Positions 37,163-48,980 of a stretch of 64,000 nucleotides of DNA are shown here, piece after piece (the stretch's first letter is position 1; every line of letters starts with the position of its first letter). The notes beneath the pieces were generated by a model that saw only the letters and a program-made list of their open reading frames with translations, did not search any database and had not been told where the DNA came from. This stretch comes from Epiperipatus broadwayi. Taxonomy: Eukaryota; Onychophora; Udeonychophora; Euonychophora; Peripatidae. The stretch lies in assembly GCA_028023455.1 (NCBI GenBank), contig JAQFVV010000181.1, forward strand, positions 74,501 through 138,500, in the 5' to 3' direction. Made by a program: the position numbers and the translations under genes.

Positions 37163-37690
37163 AGATGGTTATCAAAACATAGATCACTTAAAAATATACT
37201 TGTCAAAACAAATTTTATTAATAGTTCTGTACAGGTAAAAGGGTGTTCTCCATGTGAGGATAAAAGATGTTTTACATATAAACATATTGTTGTGACAAAA
37301 GTGGTCTTTAGTACTAAGAAGTGTAATTTTAAATGGTATATTACTAATTATGTTACATGTAAAAGTGTTAATTTGATATATTTGATAGAGTGTAGTAGAT
37401 GTTTAAACCAGTATATAGGTGAGTCAGCAAATAGTTTAGATGTCAGAATGACTAATAATAGATTTGACATTTTGCATAAGAATAAAGATAGACCGGTTTC
37501 AAAACATTTTAACTTACCGAATCATTCAATTGATGATTTAAAAGTAGTGATTCTTCAGGAAGGTTTTTCTTCTACAAGGGAGAGGAAACAAAAGGAGAGT
37601 TTTTTTATTTTTAAATTCAAGACCTTAGAACCACATGGATTGAATTTAAACACTGGAACTATTACATCTCTGGGTTACCTGGTCTCCTAA
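37163..37690 (+). CDS. Penelope-like GIY-YIG endonuclease domain, open frame
   Basis: Open for 175 codons between a TAG at 37160 and the TAA at 37688. It starts in the linker (SLKNILVKTNFINS), continues with a Cys-rich GCSPCEDKRCFTY motif, then the GIY-YIG core: VNLIYLIECSRC, NQYIGESANSLDVRM, and a glutamate in RKQKESFFIFKFKTLEP, ending GLNLNTGTITSLGYLVS. The domain nicks DNA for PLE insertion and normally follows an RT in one polyprotein; the RT is missing here. In-frame ATG codons occur only inside the domain, so this is a truncated but unbroken remnant, not an independent gene. The absence of frameshifts suggests a younger insertion than the other PLE copies in the window. Confidence 0.8.
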   Translation, partial: RWLSKHRSLKNILVKTNFINSSVQVKGCSPCEDKRCFTYKHIVVTKVVFSTKKCNFKWYITNYVTCKSVNLIYLIECSRCLNQYIGESANSLDVRMTNNRFDILHKNKDRPVSKHFNLPNHSIDDLKVVILQEGFSSTRERKQKESFFIFKFKTLEPHGLNLNTGTITSLGYLVS

Positions 37691-38194
37691 ATGATTTCTA
37701 TATGTAAGTTTTTTATGTGAAAATTTTATTATATGAGGTTTTTTATGTAAAGATTGGTTATATGGATGTTTAATATATGTGTTTAATTGGTATATAGATA
37801 AATAATTAGTTATTATAAATTATTGTACTTTGCACTAATTATAATTTTTGATTAAAATGTATAAGTATTTTAGTTTTTAATGAATATTAATGTGAGCACA
37901 GCTATTTTTTGTATGTGAGCATAGTCTAATTTTTCTATGTATGCACATATGTATATTTTAATTTTTAATTTTGGATTTTTTATTTTTATATTTATTTTAA
38001 TTTAAATAGAATTTAAGCTTGATTAGGAGGGAATGTAGTTTTTTCTTTTTTTGTTTGAATTTTGTCATTGATTGGGTAGATATTCTGTGTTAGATTTTGT
38101 GACCAATCGGGGGGGGGGGGTTGTTAAATTTTTAATCTTTTACCAAATCTGTAATTTTTGATTATCGCCATTTTACTGTGTATTTTTTTTCTTT

Positions 38195-38222
38195 CTGATG
38201 AAAACCAGTCCTCTGGTTGAAA
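38195..38222 (+). ncRNA. Hammerhead-like core in PLE 3' UTR
   Basis: CTGATGA (38195-38201), a 6-bp stem II (AACCAG/CTGGTT with loop TCCT), GAAA (38219-38222). Identical in this stretch to the copy at 4887. A self-cleaving ribozyme at this place is known from PLEs of many animals. Here the stem I partner strands are not obvious, so this may be an inactive or unusual variant. Confidence 0.45.
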
Positions 38223-38262
38223 TATAATATTATTTATTGGATTTATAAGTCTTTTTTTTTTA

Positions 38263-38817
38263 TATATATATATAATTGGATTTATAAGTCTTTATATATA
38301 TATATAATACCACTAATGAGCAGTGCTGCATTAAAATTGTCTGCAATTATTAAGATAAATAAAAAATGTACAATTATTAAAATAAAATTACTGCAGAGTA
38401 TTTTATCAAGAAATGATTGAATTAAAAATATCTTATTTGAAAGAAATAATCTATAAAAGTTTAAAGAGTTTCTGTTTATAAGTACAGATCACCAAAAGGC
38501 AAATGTCATTTATTCATATAAGTTTTAGTAGTTTGAAATAATAATAGTAAAAAAAAACAATTGGGGGGGGGTTAAACGGTCATCTGGACAGTTTTACAAA
38601 TTAATTAAAGATTTAATTCAGGGGAGAGGGAATTTAACAAATCTTTTACATGAAATTAAAAATACTCTTTTTTTATTTAATTTAAAGAAAAAAAAGAAAT
38701 CTTAAAAACTAAAAAAAAAAATCTCTTTCCATTTTTGTAACATAAAATAGATGTGTATGTGGAAATAATGAATTGATTGTAAACATAAAAAAAATAGTAA
38801 AATGTGTGCATGTTAAA

Positions 38818-38849
<32 letters not shown>

Positions 38850-40336
38850 AAGTTAAATATTAAGAATAAATGAAAGCATATAATTAAAATTTCCATCCAA
38901 GATTGCATATATTAATAAGCTACAAAAGAATGAAATTAGCAATGGCTACTAATTAAAATCCATAAACAGCAGAATTAATTAAAATGCATCTTAAGAATTT
39001 AATCAAAGCAGTGGATGAATTTAAAAACTAATTAAAGAAATGACAACAAGATCATCATATAAATAATGGTGAAAATTTTGTCAGTCAGTCATACACATAT
39101 CTAAAAGCAGTTATTCATGTATCTCAAGTCAATCACCATGAGACTTTTTTAATGAATACGATGCAGTGCTAAGCAGTTCAGAACATGCAATAAACTCCAG
39201 CCTCAGTCCAACAGAATATCAGCAGTCTGCCCAATAGAAGCAATGCCCATATAATAATTTTAAGCTGACATGGATGTATAACTGCCTGAAATAGAAGTAG
39301 CACAGAATAGCAATCATCAGAACTTCAACATCAGCTTAAAATCCAACCAGTTGGTAAAATACCCATGCAGCAGTAAATAATTTGAAGCCATTATGTTTGA
39401 AAATCCTATAGGTAATAATATTCTCTTAATCCAATTCTTGATAACAATTAATGTAGCCATTGCAATCTTTGAAGCCTCCAGAGTCAGTAAAAGAAGTGAA
39501 CTTTATAGCATGCTTACAGTGAACTATTTATGTGCATATTTGAATGATTGTACTTATTTTAATGCTTTACATTTATATTAAATTACTATTGTATGTCCTA
39601 TTACAATATGTGTGTTCCTGAGATATTATAAATCATTGTTTATATTTAATTAAAAATGTATAAAATTAATTTACAAATTCTATTAAACATTTTATTTAAA
39701 ATAAATTATCCTACACATTAGTATTTGTCATCAATTTCTTTTAATTATACTACTAAAAAGCAATTCAGCAGAGAAGTTAGAACAGCAGTTTAGTATATTA
39801 TCTTTTTGATTGAGCTAGTTGGGATTTAATGGGCATTGAATTAGTTTACTGTTATTCAGAGCATGTTAACTACTTGTAGTTAACTGGCACCTGGAGTTTC
39901 TCCAAAACAAAAAAAGTGTTTTAAATGATAGGTGTTGAATTTTTGAGCTGAGAAGTTCTGTGGCTTTGAAATGTAGTCATTGTTATGTATTTTATATATA
40001 GCTCCAGCTTGGTCACAGGTACCCTCTGGGTATTATGGGGACTGGTGTGGAACAATATTTAAAATGCAGTGGAGTAGATTGAATGTATAGTAAATAATTG
40101 TATCACTTTTTTTGTATAAGAGTATGTCTTACAATTTTGCTTTCATAAGTTTCTATTTTATTAAATAGTAAAAATTCATGATAGATTTTATGCTAGAAAA
40201 TGTTTCCTATTTGATTGACCATTCCACCCAGTTAATAGTTATATGTGAGTGTCTCATATGTTTTGAAGTAGATTGACAAATTCATTATAGTTAGGCAAAA
40301 CTAATAATTTCTACAAGGAGAAATTAACATCGGAGG
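38263..40336. other. AT-rich DNA, nothing recognised
   Basis: Includes an (AAT)n tract at 38817-38847 and a run of 9 G at 38563-38571. Frames at 38217-38420 and 39393-39581 are not gene-like. Confidence 0.5.
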
Positions 40337-40496
40337 AACCACTAAACATCACATGATCACTATCTCATACAAGCCTTCTGGCATCTATTGATTACTCTTG
40401 TTGGCACAAGATGGCACTACTGTATGAAGAGTTTTGCTTTGTTTGATAACAATTATGTGTTAGTATAAGATAGTGATCATGTGATGTTTAGTGGTT
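40337..40496. mobile_element. Family F element with 34-bp terminal inverted repeats
   Basis: Left terminus 40337-40370 (aaccactaaacatcacatga..) and right terminus 40463-40496 are inverted with one mismatch. The interior carries the family F sequence in minus orientation (tctggcatctattgattac, gatggcactactgtatgaag). It is about 160 bp long and non-coding, typical of a MITE. The flanks taacatcggagg (left) and taacaccaatcc (right) share TAAC next to the termini, which could be a short target duplication. Confidence 0.75.
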
Positions 40497-40689
40497 TAAC
40501 ACCAATCCTGCCTAATAGGATAGTGGTGGCTATGGTTGTTAAAAAGCCAAAGACAGCAAAATGTATGGATGCTGAACTGAGTTCAGACCCATATGACTAT
40601 ATAAGCTATTGAGCTTAGATTGAAAATATTATTGTGTTTTTAATTTCATTCTCATAGTTTTGTAGTTAAGTAGAGTTAAAAGGTGGCTG

Positions 40690-40910
40690 CTTGAGGATTG
40701 CATTAGATCCTATGATCTAGGTGCAGTGCTTTCATATCCAAGGCTCCTCACTGACAAAGGCCACAAGCCAGAAACTAGTCTGGGGATGTTGAATGAGTAG
40801 GCACTAGATAGAGATTTTATGCACAAGCCTTCTGGCATCCACTGATTACTCTCGTTGGCACCAGATGGCACTACTCTATGAAGAGTTTTGCTTTGTTTAA
40901 CATCGGAGGA
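40690..40910 (-). repeat. Family F long variant, minus strand
   Basis: Matches 48790-48970 in reverse: ggctcctcactgacaaaggcc, ccacaagccagaaactagtct, caagccttctggcatccactg, cagatggcactactctatga. Has about 100 extra bases compared with the short form. The minus-strand frame 40710-40949 (79 codons) lies inside it and is not a gene. Confidence 0.75.
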
Positions 40911-43029
40911 GTATGTATGAGGAAAACAGAAGCAAGCCCAACAAAACACTCACAACATTTTGATTTAGTTCTAAATAATTATTTTAATTTTTATTAAAAT
41001 TTATTTAATAATAAAATAATAATTTTAGCTCAAAAATTAATTACTAGATTCCATTCAAATTGTAAATTTTTATTTAAGAATGATAAATAGAATTTTAATT
41101 ATGAATAAATATTTTAAGCTGTAATGAAATATGTTATGTTGACAAAATATCTATAGCAGACAGCAAAAATGTAATTTTGTTGTACTTTAGATTATATAGC
41201 TAAAAATAATCTAAAAGGTGGAATTTGTATTTCTTTAAATTTATTTGTTCTCTTTGTAAATGATGTAATGTAACTTTTTATAATAAATTTTATTTTTAAA
41301 ACTAATTACAACTATCAGTTTTTATTGGTGTGGTAATGAATATTTTATTGCTCTAATACAGTGAAAAATAAATCAAAGATCAGTTATGCTGAGATTGTGT
41401 GGAGATTAGTGAAGTTATAATCCGGTCAAAATGACCAATTGTCATTATTATGGATTGCAGGTAGCTTTATCAGCGATTTCCACCTCTGATTACCCTGATA
41501 CCTAAAAATTGATGTGGAGGCAAATCTAAAATTAAATGAAAATATAAGGTGAATAGAATATATAAAACATCATCAAACATTGCCATTTAAAAGTGTTTCT
41601 AATATCCAAAATACTATTCTAAATATCTAGATCAAAATACCTACTTGAAAAGAAATAAAAATTTATAAGGCATATATCACTCTTTTAAATAAACCCACAT
41701 GATACTATATGAAGTCAATGTTGTGTAAAAAAAATTTTGAGAACAAATAATTAAATCAAGTAAACACCGAAACTGTGTGTCTTCATTCAATCTGCTGAAA
41801 AAAAAGTATCTTTAAAAAATCTTAAATGAAATGACATTTTTAGTGAAAAACTGATTAACTATTTTTATTAATAAATTTATTTGATTTTAATTGATGTTTA
41901 AATTTATATGCAATGGTATTTTGGGATAATGTAAAACAAATAAATATGTTTAAAATATTATTAAGACTAAATGTAAATAATTTATAACAGTAAATTAGCA
42001 ATATTAATTGATATGAAATTTTAATAATTTTATTTATTTAAACGTGCTCCCTTCAAATGAAATATATAAAAATTAAAGTAATGTGCTAATTTTAAATAAA
42101 ATTGGAAGTCAAAAAATTCTCATCTTGGTTTATTTCTAAACAAAAAAAAAATACATTTTATATTTAAATAAAAAATGAACTTAGTTTAAAATAATTTATC
42201 AAAAGCACTTTAATCAAAAATTTTTAGCAAATATTAAAGTTTTACTCAGTGAATGTGTGTATATCTGTATACCAATATTGTTTTACATGTACAGATAATT
42301 ATTATGTTATTTAAATGCAGTATTTCAATCATAAATGGAATTATATTTTTCATTGCAAATAATTATATATGAGCATATTTTATTAAGATTATTAGTTCAT
42401 AAATAGTAATTAATAATTAAGTTATTTATTATTTATTTATTTGATTTGATATCCTTCAAATTCACTGTTTTATAGCTTTTCGTTTGAATTTCTGTGTGGA
42501 GTATTTTCCACATGTATAGTTTCAAGAATCATAATTAATGTTGATGAGTATAATTCAATGTGAAATTCTGATGAAATTAATAATGAATTCATTAAAGTAT
42601 GTTTCAAAACTCCTTGATATTTTAAAGAAGTAATATTAACCAATAGAGCAAATATTATATTATAAATTGAATTATTTGAAGTCTTAATTTCTAGAATATT
42701 CTTATCAATTGAATAATTTTAGAGTTCTTATAAGTAAATGAAATATAAATCCAGAAGTGTGTTTTTTGTATTTGAAGAGGAATGAACATTATTTTCTAGT
42801 AATGATATGTAATAGTAAAATGTAATAAGTGCTTGTAAAAGTAAATGTTTTTTTTAATTAAGGAAAAAAAATGCAGATGACTGATCACCCACTACATGAC
42901 ATAAATACATTTGTTTAAAAGAAATCTTTAGATCATACTACAGTCAATAACCCTAGTCTTCTCCATTGGTTCATAAGAGTCTTTGAATTGCTAAGTCCTT
43001 TAATTCACAGATCCTTAAAACTTCATCTA
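40911..43029. other. AT-rich DNA, nothing recognised
   Basis: No open frames with recognisable domains, no repeats of note. Confidence 0.5.
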
Positions 43030-43061
43030 TGTTGCCATGTCTTTGTATAAACTGCATCTAT

Positions 43062-43779
43062 GGAATTTATACTTTAATCCATTTCTGAATTTCTATTGCT
43101 TTCCTGTTCTGAGTTTTCTTCAAAATTTTCTTCTTGTGAGCTTATTTCTTCATCATCTGTGATTTCTTCTGTTTCATCAGTACACACAGGACTAGTACTA
43201 ATTTGTTGCTGCATTTATTTTGGATAGCCATCTACTTTCTCGCTTCCAGAACTGTCACTATGAGCCTCATCGCTCCATTGCTCTTCTACATTATCAAGTT
43301 CTTCGACTGGATTATCAGACTTTTCTACAATACCCCGCACTACTTTACCTTGCCTGCTTCTAGACCTGTCATTACAAGCCTCATCATTCCATTTCTCCTC
43401 TATGTTATTGATTTTTTTCCTCTGGATTATCTGCCTCTTCTGAAATTATGTGCCCTACTTCACTGTTGCTACATACATGCCCCTTCCAAAAAAGACATGC
43501 CCCTTTAGATTCAACAATACATTTGAAGATCATGGGATGAGCTAAAATATCATGTTCCATTACCTCTGGGTCATTGACTATCTGACCTTCTGATTCAGTT
43601 TCCATCTCATCCCCTGACTCCTGTTGAGTAAACTTCTTCTGTCTTCTTTTCCTTTTTCTCTTTCTCCTTGAGAGACCCTCAGTTTTCTTTTCTTGCACCA
43701 CACAGCTCGATGTTTGAGCCCACAACTTTATGCTCATTGTTTTGCGAGCCAGTGTTTTTGATCCTAAAAAATTAATACG
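43062..43779 (-). pseudogene. Candidate exon or retropseudogene: basic/acidic repeat protein
   Basis: On the minus strand a strong acceptor (TTTCTTGCAG) precedes 43779. The frame then reads RINFLGSKTLARKT, a very basic LSRRKRKRKRRQKK stretch (NLS-like), an acidic Ser/Glu segment, then CIVESKGACLFWKGHVCSN and ISEEADNPEEK. At about 43406 one extra base breaks the frame. The next frame continues NNIEEKWNDEACNDRSRS, then KSDNPVEELDNVEEQWSDEA, a second copy of the same roughly 35-residue unit. After a TAA (about 43212) the same frame goes on with an acidic segment to 43062. The repeat, NLS and acidity suggest a nuclear protein; the family is unknown. The frameshift and stop argue for a pseudogene or sequence error. 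Confidence 0.45.
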
Positions 43780-43785
43780 CTGCAA

Positions 43786-44216
43786 GAAATTTATTTATTT
43801 TCACATATAATGGAAAGTTTGAAGTTAATATAATATTGTATCTTGCGTCAGGCTAATGATTGAGTACAATATTTGCTCTTAAAATTTTTACCATTATTAT
43901 GTTGTTATAAATTTTATGAATATTTCTTCTCATATTTTATTTTATTTACTGTTATATCAAATGGTAACATTTATGTAATTGAAATTATTATTATTATATA
44001 TACTGAATTAGAGAAAAGACCAAATAAGATCGATGTGATTTAGTGCAGTGGTATAATGACAAAATCTAGAGCATAAGATCTTTAAATTGATTCTAATTCT
44101 GGTACTTCGTGAACCTGAATATCTGATGATCTTCTAACCAATAAAAGACCAATAAAACAAATGTCAATGATACATTTCACACATGCACACACACGCACAT
44201 ATATATATATATATAT
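43786..44216. other. AT-rich DNA, nothing recognised
   Basis: Ends in a (CA)n/(AT)n tract at 44183-44219. Confidence 0.5.
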
Positions 44217-44423
44217 ATTAAGCATTAAATCACCCCACATGGTTAAGAAATCCAGTACCGCCCTCTATGAACTAATATATAAATAGATTAGAGTTTGTAT
44301 TTCAAAATAGCCAACTCAAAACGATACCGCTTTGAACTGTCTGTTAAAAGATGATGAACTAATATTAGTTCACAGAGGGTGGTACTGGATTTCTTAACCA
44401 TGTGGGGTGATTTAATGCTTAAT
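44217..44423. mobile_element. Fold-back element with 61-bp arms
   Basis: Arms 44217-44277 and 44363-44423 are inverted with two mismatches (ttaagcattaaatcacccca, ggttaagaaatccagtacc). The spacer is 85 bases. No ORF. Not obviously related to family F or the 59.4-kb element. Confidence 0.85.
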
Positions 44424-44468
44424 ATTTGTATATTTATTTCAGTATAGCATTATGCACTGGGATTATTT

Positions 44469-44508
44469 ATATATATATATATATATGAAGAAAAATTATA
44501 TATATATA

Positions 44509-44560
<52 letters not shown>
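44469..44560. repeat. (AT)n tracts
   Basis: Two AT runs split by gaagaaaaatt, the second about 50 bases long. Confidence 0.95.
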
Positions 44561-44563
<3 letters not shown>

Positions 44564-45059
44564 TATTAGCATAAAATCAATGCCAATGTAATAAATAAAA
44601 TTTGCTAGATATAACCAACCATTGATAGTTGATTATGATGAATTAAAAAAAAACATATAGGATATAAATCTCTACTAAAAGCTAATATAATCCAGAATGA
44701 ATGTCTAAGTGATGTACAATTGATTAACTTTTATGATAAATTTCAATAATAATAATAATATTAATATGATTTAGAGAAAGTACTTAAAGAGTGTATACTT
44801 AATTAGATATTGGCCATCTATATAATTATAAGTTGAATAACATTTCCTTAGAACTGAAGATTTAATAAATTATTTTGCTATTATTATTCATTTAGCTTTA
44901 AAAGTTTAAATATTGTTAATAGCAATCACAAGCAAATCTTGCCCTTTACCAATTTAGCTTGGATGAGTAAAAAAAAAATTATATGTGATGAATGGTAAAT
45001 TAGAATCAATTGAGGGAAGAGTAGTGATGCTTGAGTAAAATGTATAATAAAATGATAAA
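44561..45059. other. AT-rich DNA, nothing recognised
   Basis: No features seen; the minus-strand frame 44954-45148 is a shadow of the PLE remnant. Confidence 0.5.
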
Positions 45060-45880
45060 GATGGTGCATAGGATACCACATGGGAAAACAAGACAAAAAA
45101 AGTGAAATATCTGGGCTTACAAATACAAAGAGATGGAGAAAGACTCAATTACAGGATGATCATTAAGCCATTGGAAACCAGAGGCTATACCCATCCAAAC
45201 TTTAATGCACCTAAGACAAATAAGTTAGCAGGACTGTCAGCATTCTTATTTGGAAATCATCACTTGTATAAATTTGAAGCAGATAGGAAAACTAACATTG
45301 CATGCTATGTCAAAGACTTAATAAGTGTGTAATTCAAATACAGAACAATAGCAGAGAGAATCGAGCAGTTTCATAAAAAATTAACAAACAAGCAATGTGA
45401 AGAGGATAAGCCACACATGATATTACCATACATTTCTAAAGTAGCCAAAAATCTAGTTAAAAACTTATTCATGCAATTGAAAGTAAGTTTCCAAACTCCC
45501 CTAGATACTAACAGACTCATTAACAACTTCAAAGATAAAATCAATCCAGACTAAACCCCCAGGTTGTATATAAAATAACATACCCACAAGCCTACTGTGG
45601 GTCACATTTTATGTGGAAACTCAGACTACCATCATTACCAGAATATCTCAACACATGTACATATATAACAGATCTTGCACTTAAAATGAAGGCAGTTTGA
45701 TATTCCTAGAACACCAAAAAACAACTAATCACAATTTAAACCTACCAATGCTGAAATCATGTGCTTGAAAAAAAATGATGCCAAACACGAAATAAAAGAG
45801 GCATATTTCATTGCTAATAACCCAAAGGTCATCAATAGATGAGAGTCATGCTTCTCAATTTCCAAGAAATGAACTGGTTG
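45060..45880 (+). pseudogene. Penelope-like RT tail and GIY-YIG domain, heavily decayed
   Basis: 45102-45332 reads KYLGLQIQRDGERLNYRMI and a segment ending VKDLISV, like the palm-thumb border of an RT (YLGL). The next open stretch gives IAERIEQFHKKLTNKQCEE, then HMILPYISKVAKNLVKNL, FQTPLDTNRLINNFKDK, matching the PLE linker also seen at 2.6 kb (IPYIS, LNKLINNVKDK). Further on, across several stops, come YKITYPQAYCG, then NAEIMCLKKNDAKHEIKEAY and NNPKVINR, the shape of a PLE GIY-YIG C-terminus. It is related to, but not the same subfamily as, the 2.1-3.2 kb copies. Confidence 0.65.
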
Positions 45881-46612
45881 ATTAATTTGCATATATTTGC
45901 ATATACTAATGATAACACAAAATTGAGAACAACACAGCTATGAATATGGGAGTAAATATACCCCAAAAGTGCTAAGTCAGAATAAAACATAATTAAAATA
46001 TAACTTCACTAGTGTGCGTTGGAAGCACAGTACAATAATATGACATATATTATATTACATATTATTTCAAGAAGTTTTGCATATTTATCTGAGAGTTGGT
46101 ATAATTATCAAATATTGCAATTAATTATGGTTTAAATTATAATAATTCTGTGATGCAATGGCTTTCTGGCACCTAAAGTAAAAATAATTAACAAACAGAA
46201 TAATCAACTAAATTCTTATAAATTCTGTAATCTTCAATCTTGATAAAATAGAACATTATTTATGTTTAACAATACTATTCCAACAAGATGAAAAAATTGT
46301 CAATCATCTGAATAAGGGCCATATATTCAAAATCCAGTTTGAATAACTAAATTTACATATATACCCATATCAATAAATATCTTCTGTTTAAGCCAGATAT
46401 TTATAATTTAGTAATAATTATTTGATGCAATAAAAAGATGGCAATGAAGTAAGAATTAGTTAATCCAAATTATTTTTTATTTCTTCATTGTTATTTGTAG
46501 CCTAAATAAATTCTAACATTTACAACAACTTAAATTGCTATAATTGAACAAATTTAATAATATAAATATGTTTATCAATAATTATATAAATTTATAGATA
46601 TATTAAACAACC
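45881..46612. other. AT-rich DNA, nothing recognised
   Basis: No features seen. Confidence 0.5.
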
Positions 46613-46756
46613 TCCATAGTTCCTCATTCTTTCTAAATTCATATAAATAAAGATACAATAAAAGACAAATGACCCCTCAGAAATGCACCTTGTGGGTCAT
46701 TTGTATTTTATTGTATCTTTATTTATAAGAATTTAAAAAGAATGGGGAAGTATGGA
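46613..46756. mobile_element. Fold-back element, about 62-bp arms, family G
   Basis: Left arm 46613-46674 and right arm 46694-46756 are inverted with some mismatches (gatacaataaaagacaaatg). A single left half of the same family lies at 63870-63933. No coding capacity. Confidence 0.8.
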
Positions 46757-48789
46757 TGTGTTTATTATATTTATAAAAATATTACATACAGGACAGAGAA
46801 ATGTGAATAACTCAGTGTGGGTAAATTTAAAAAATCAGATATATTAATCTTTAACTGAGGTTTAAAGTTTATATCTGTGCTAGAGATAATCTCTAGTTTT
46901 GAAAATGATTAGTAATAATCATTAGTGTATTTATCTGAGGTGGATGGTGTCAAAGTTGTGAGTGGATTGAGTTTGACAGTGGTAAATAAAAATGTAACAA
47001 TAAATATATAGATAAATAAGGTTTTTAATCTTTCTTTTAAGTATGCAAATCAAAAGGAGAAAAAAAAGATATTAAATTCCTATATTTTCGTTTTCTTTTC
47101 TTTTTTTAATGCTGAAATAAAAAAAAATTAATTATTTCAATAATCAGTACATTAGCAAAATTCAGTTACTCACCAATAAAATATCTAAAGTAAAACAATT
47201 ATTTTGTTATAACGCAGATATTCATTTATTTTAATATTATCATTTATTCTCAAAACATTATTCAAATAAATATTTATTTATTAAAATAGATAGTATAGAA
47301 AATAAAATAGTTTTATATACAAATACAATTATTTTTTTAGAAATCAAAATAATTTTTAAAAAGAAAATGGAAGAATGTATATATATTTTATATATTTCAG
47401 AAACTTTCAATAAATACATATATTTTACAAAGTTTTAGTTATTTTTTTAGAATAAAATATAATACTTGTTTACTGATATTATACATTAAATAATAAACTG
47501 ATGTAAAAATAAGTTTTTGTAGAATCAAATTTTATTTTTATTTTTGAATCAAAATAATAATAATGTTAATTTTCAAATATAGTAATGAACAACGATTACA
47601 GAAGAAAAATCTTCCGTACTTATCTAATTATATTAATAAGATTTTTTTCTATATATAATTTGAAGTAAAAAGTAAATAAAAATAGAAACCGTTGAAATGT
47701 TATAAGATTTTTTTCTAAGCTAACAGAAAATAATGAATTCAATTATATGTAAAAAAAAGGATTAATAAAAACGCTAAAATTTATAAATGAAAATCTTCAT
47801 CATACTAAATATTATTGCTTTTATTTAGTATTTTTTACTCTTTGATGTTTTTTTAATCTTATTTTTTTTTTATTTTTAAATTTGATTTTTATTCCTACTT
47901 TATTATATTTTTTGTGTTGTCTAATTAATTTTATAATATATTTACATTAAATTTTATTGGTACTTTTACTCTTAAACACCACGCATATATATGTGTATGT
48001 GTGTGTTTGTTATTTTTTAAATGATTTGATAAAAGAGGGGGAGCTGTTTAATCAACTAATTAAAAAAATATTCATCTTTAACAGTTTCAGTTGCCATCCT
48101 TTTCCAATAAATCTTTTTAAAATGATGACATCTCATGTTCAGAATGACCTAAGTTGTTAGATCCATTTATAAATATATAGTGGCTTCTCCTATAATATAT
48201 ATATATATATATATAATTCATTTCAAAAGTTCATTTATTGTACAATCCATATATTCTAGTACACATTGAAAAACACATATTTAAAGATAATCCATTCTGA
48301 ATCCTTATTCTAGAGAAAGTTACAAACCAATAGAAACATTTAATAATAAAATGTAATATAATATCAAAGGTATAAATTATTGTATTTAGTTTTTAAACAT
48401 TGTACTATACGTGTGATTTTATGGAAAATTAGTAGAAAATATTTAAAATCCAAAATAAAAATTATAAACAAACTTTATTATTATAAAGTGCCGATAATCT
48501 TGAAATTTTTAGATCGGAAGTCGAATTCCGATAATGCTTTATTACTTTAAATATAAATTTCTGCAAACTCACAATTTCAAGGTGTTTGTCTCATCATAGG
48601 TGGGTAAAAATGAGACACTGTCTTTTTTTTTAGATAGATTAAATAGATTTGTACAATTCAAAATTTGATAATAACATCAGGCACACAATAACCCAAGCTC
48701 TGATTTAGCATGGTCAGTGGAAGTTGGTGTATTTATAGAAATGTACTCTAAACTTAAGTGATTCACTTAAGTTTTTTAAACTATTACTG
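46757..48789. other. AT-rich DNA, nothing recognised
   Basis: No features seen; the frame at 47957-48160 has no domain. Confidence 0.5.
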
Positions 48790-48796
48790 ACATAAA

Positions 48797-48980
48797 CAGA
48801 GCAAAACTCTCCATACAGTATTGCCACCTGTGCTAAACAGAGTAATCAATGGATGCCAGAAGGCTTGTGCATAAAATCCCTATCTAATGCCTACTCATCC
48901 AATATCCCCAGACTAGTTTCTGGCTTGTGGCCTTCGTCAGTGAGGAGTATAGGAAATGTGATCATGTGATGCTTAATGGT
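48797..48980 (+). repeat. Family F long variant, plus strand
   Basis: cagagcaaaactctccatac, gagtaatcaatggatgccag, ccagactagtttctggcttg, ccttcgtcagtgaggag, then gtgatcatgtgatgcttaat. Its reverse is at 40690-40910. Confidence 0.75.

Larger units (their letters stand above)
37141..38262 (+). mobile_element. 5'-truncated Penelope-like element, family B
   Basis: Comprises the endonuclease frame (37163-37690) and a 570-base 3' UTR. The UTR contains AAGCTT, gtcattgattgggtagata, an 11-G run, gccattttactgtgtatttt and the hammerhead-like core, and ends at gatttataagtc followed by a T run. The RT domain is absent, so the copy is 5'-truncated near 37141. The 3' UTR recurs twice at 4.57-4.95 kb. Confidence 0.8.

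Noticed and set aside
40710-40949. 79-codon minus-strand frame with several Cys
   Set aside because: Lies across a family F repeat and its flank; the other family F copy at 48.8 kb does not keep the frame.
43203-43508. 101-codon plus-strand frame
   Set aside because: Antisense shadow of the minus-strand candidate exon, which has the acceptor and internal protein repeat.
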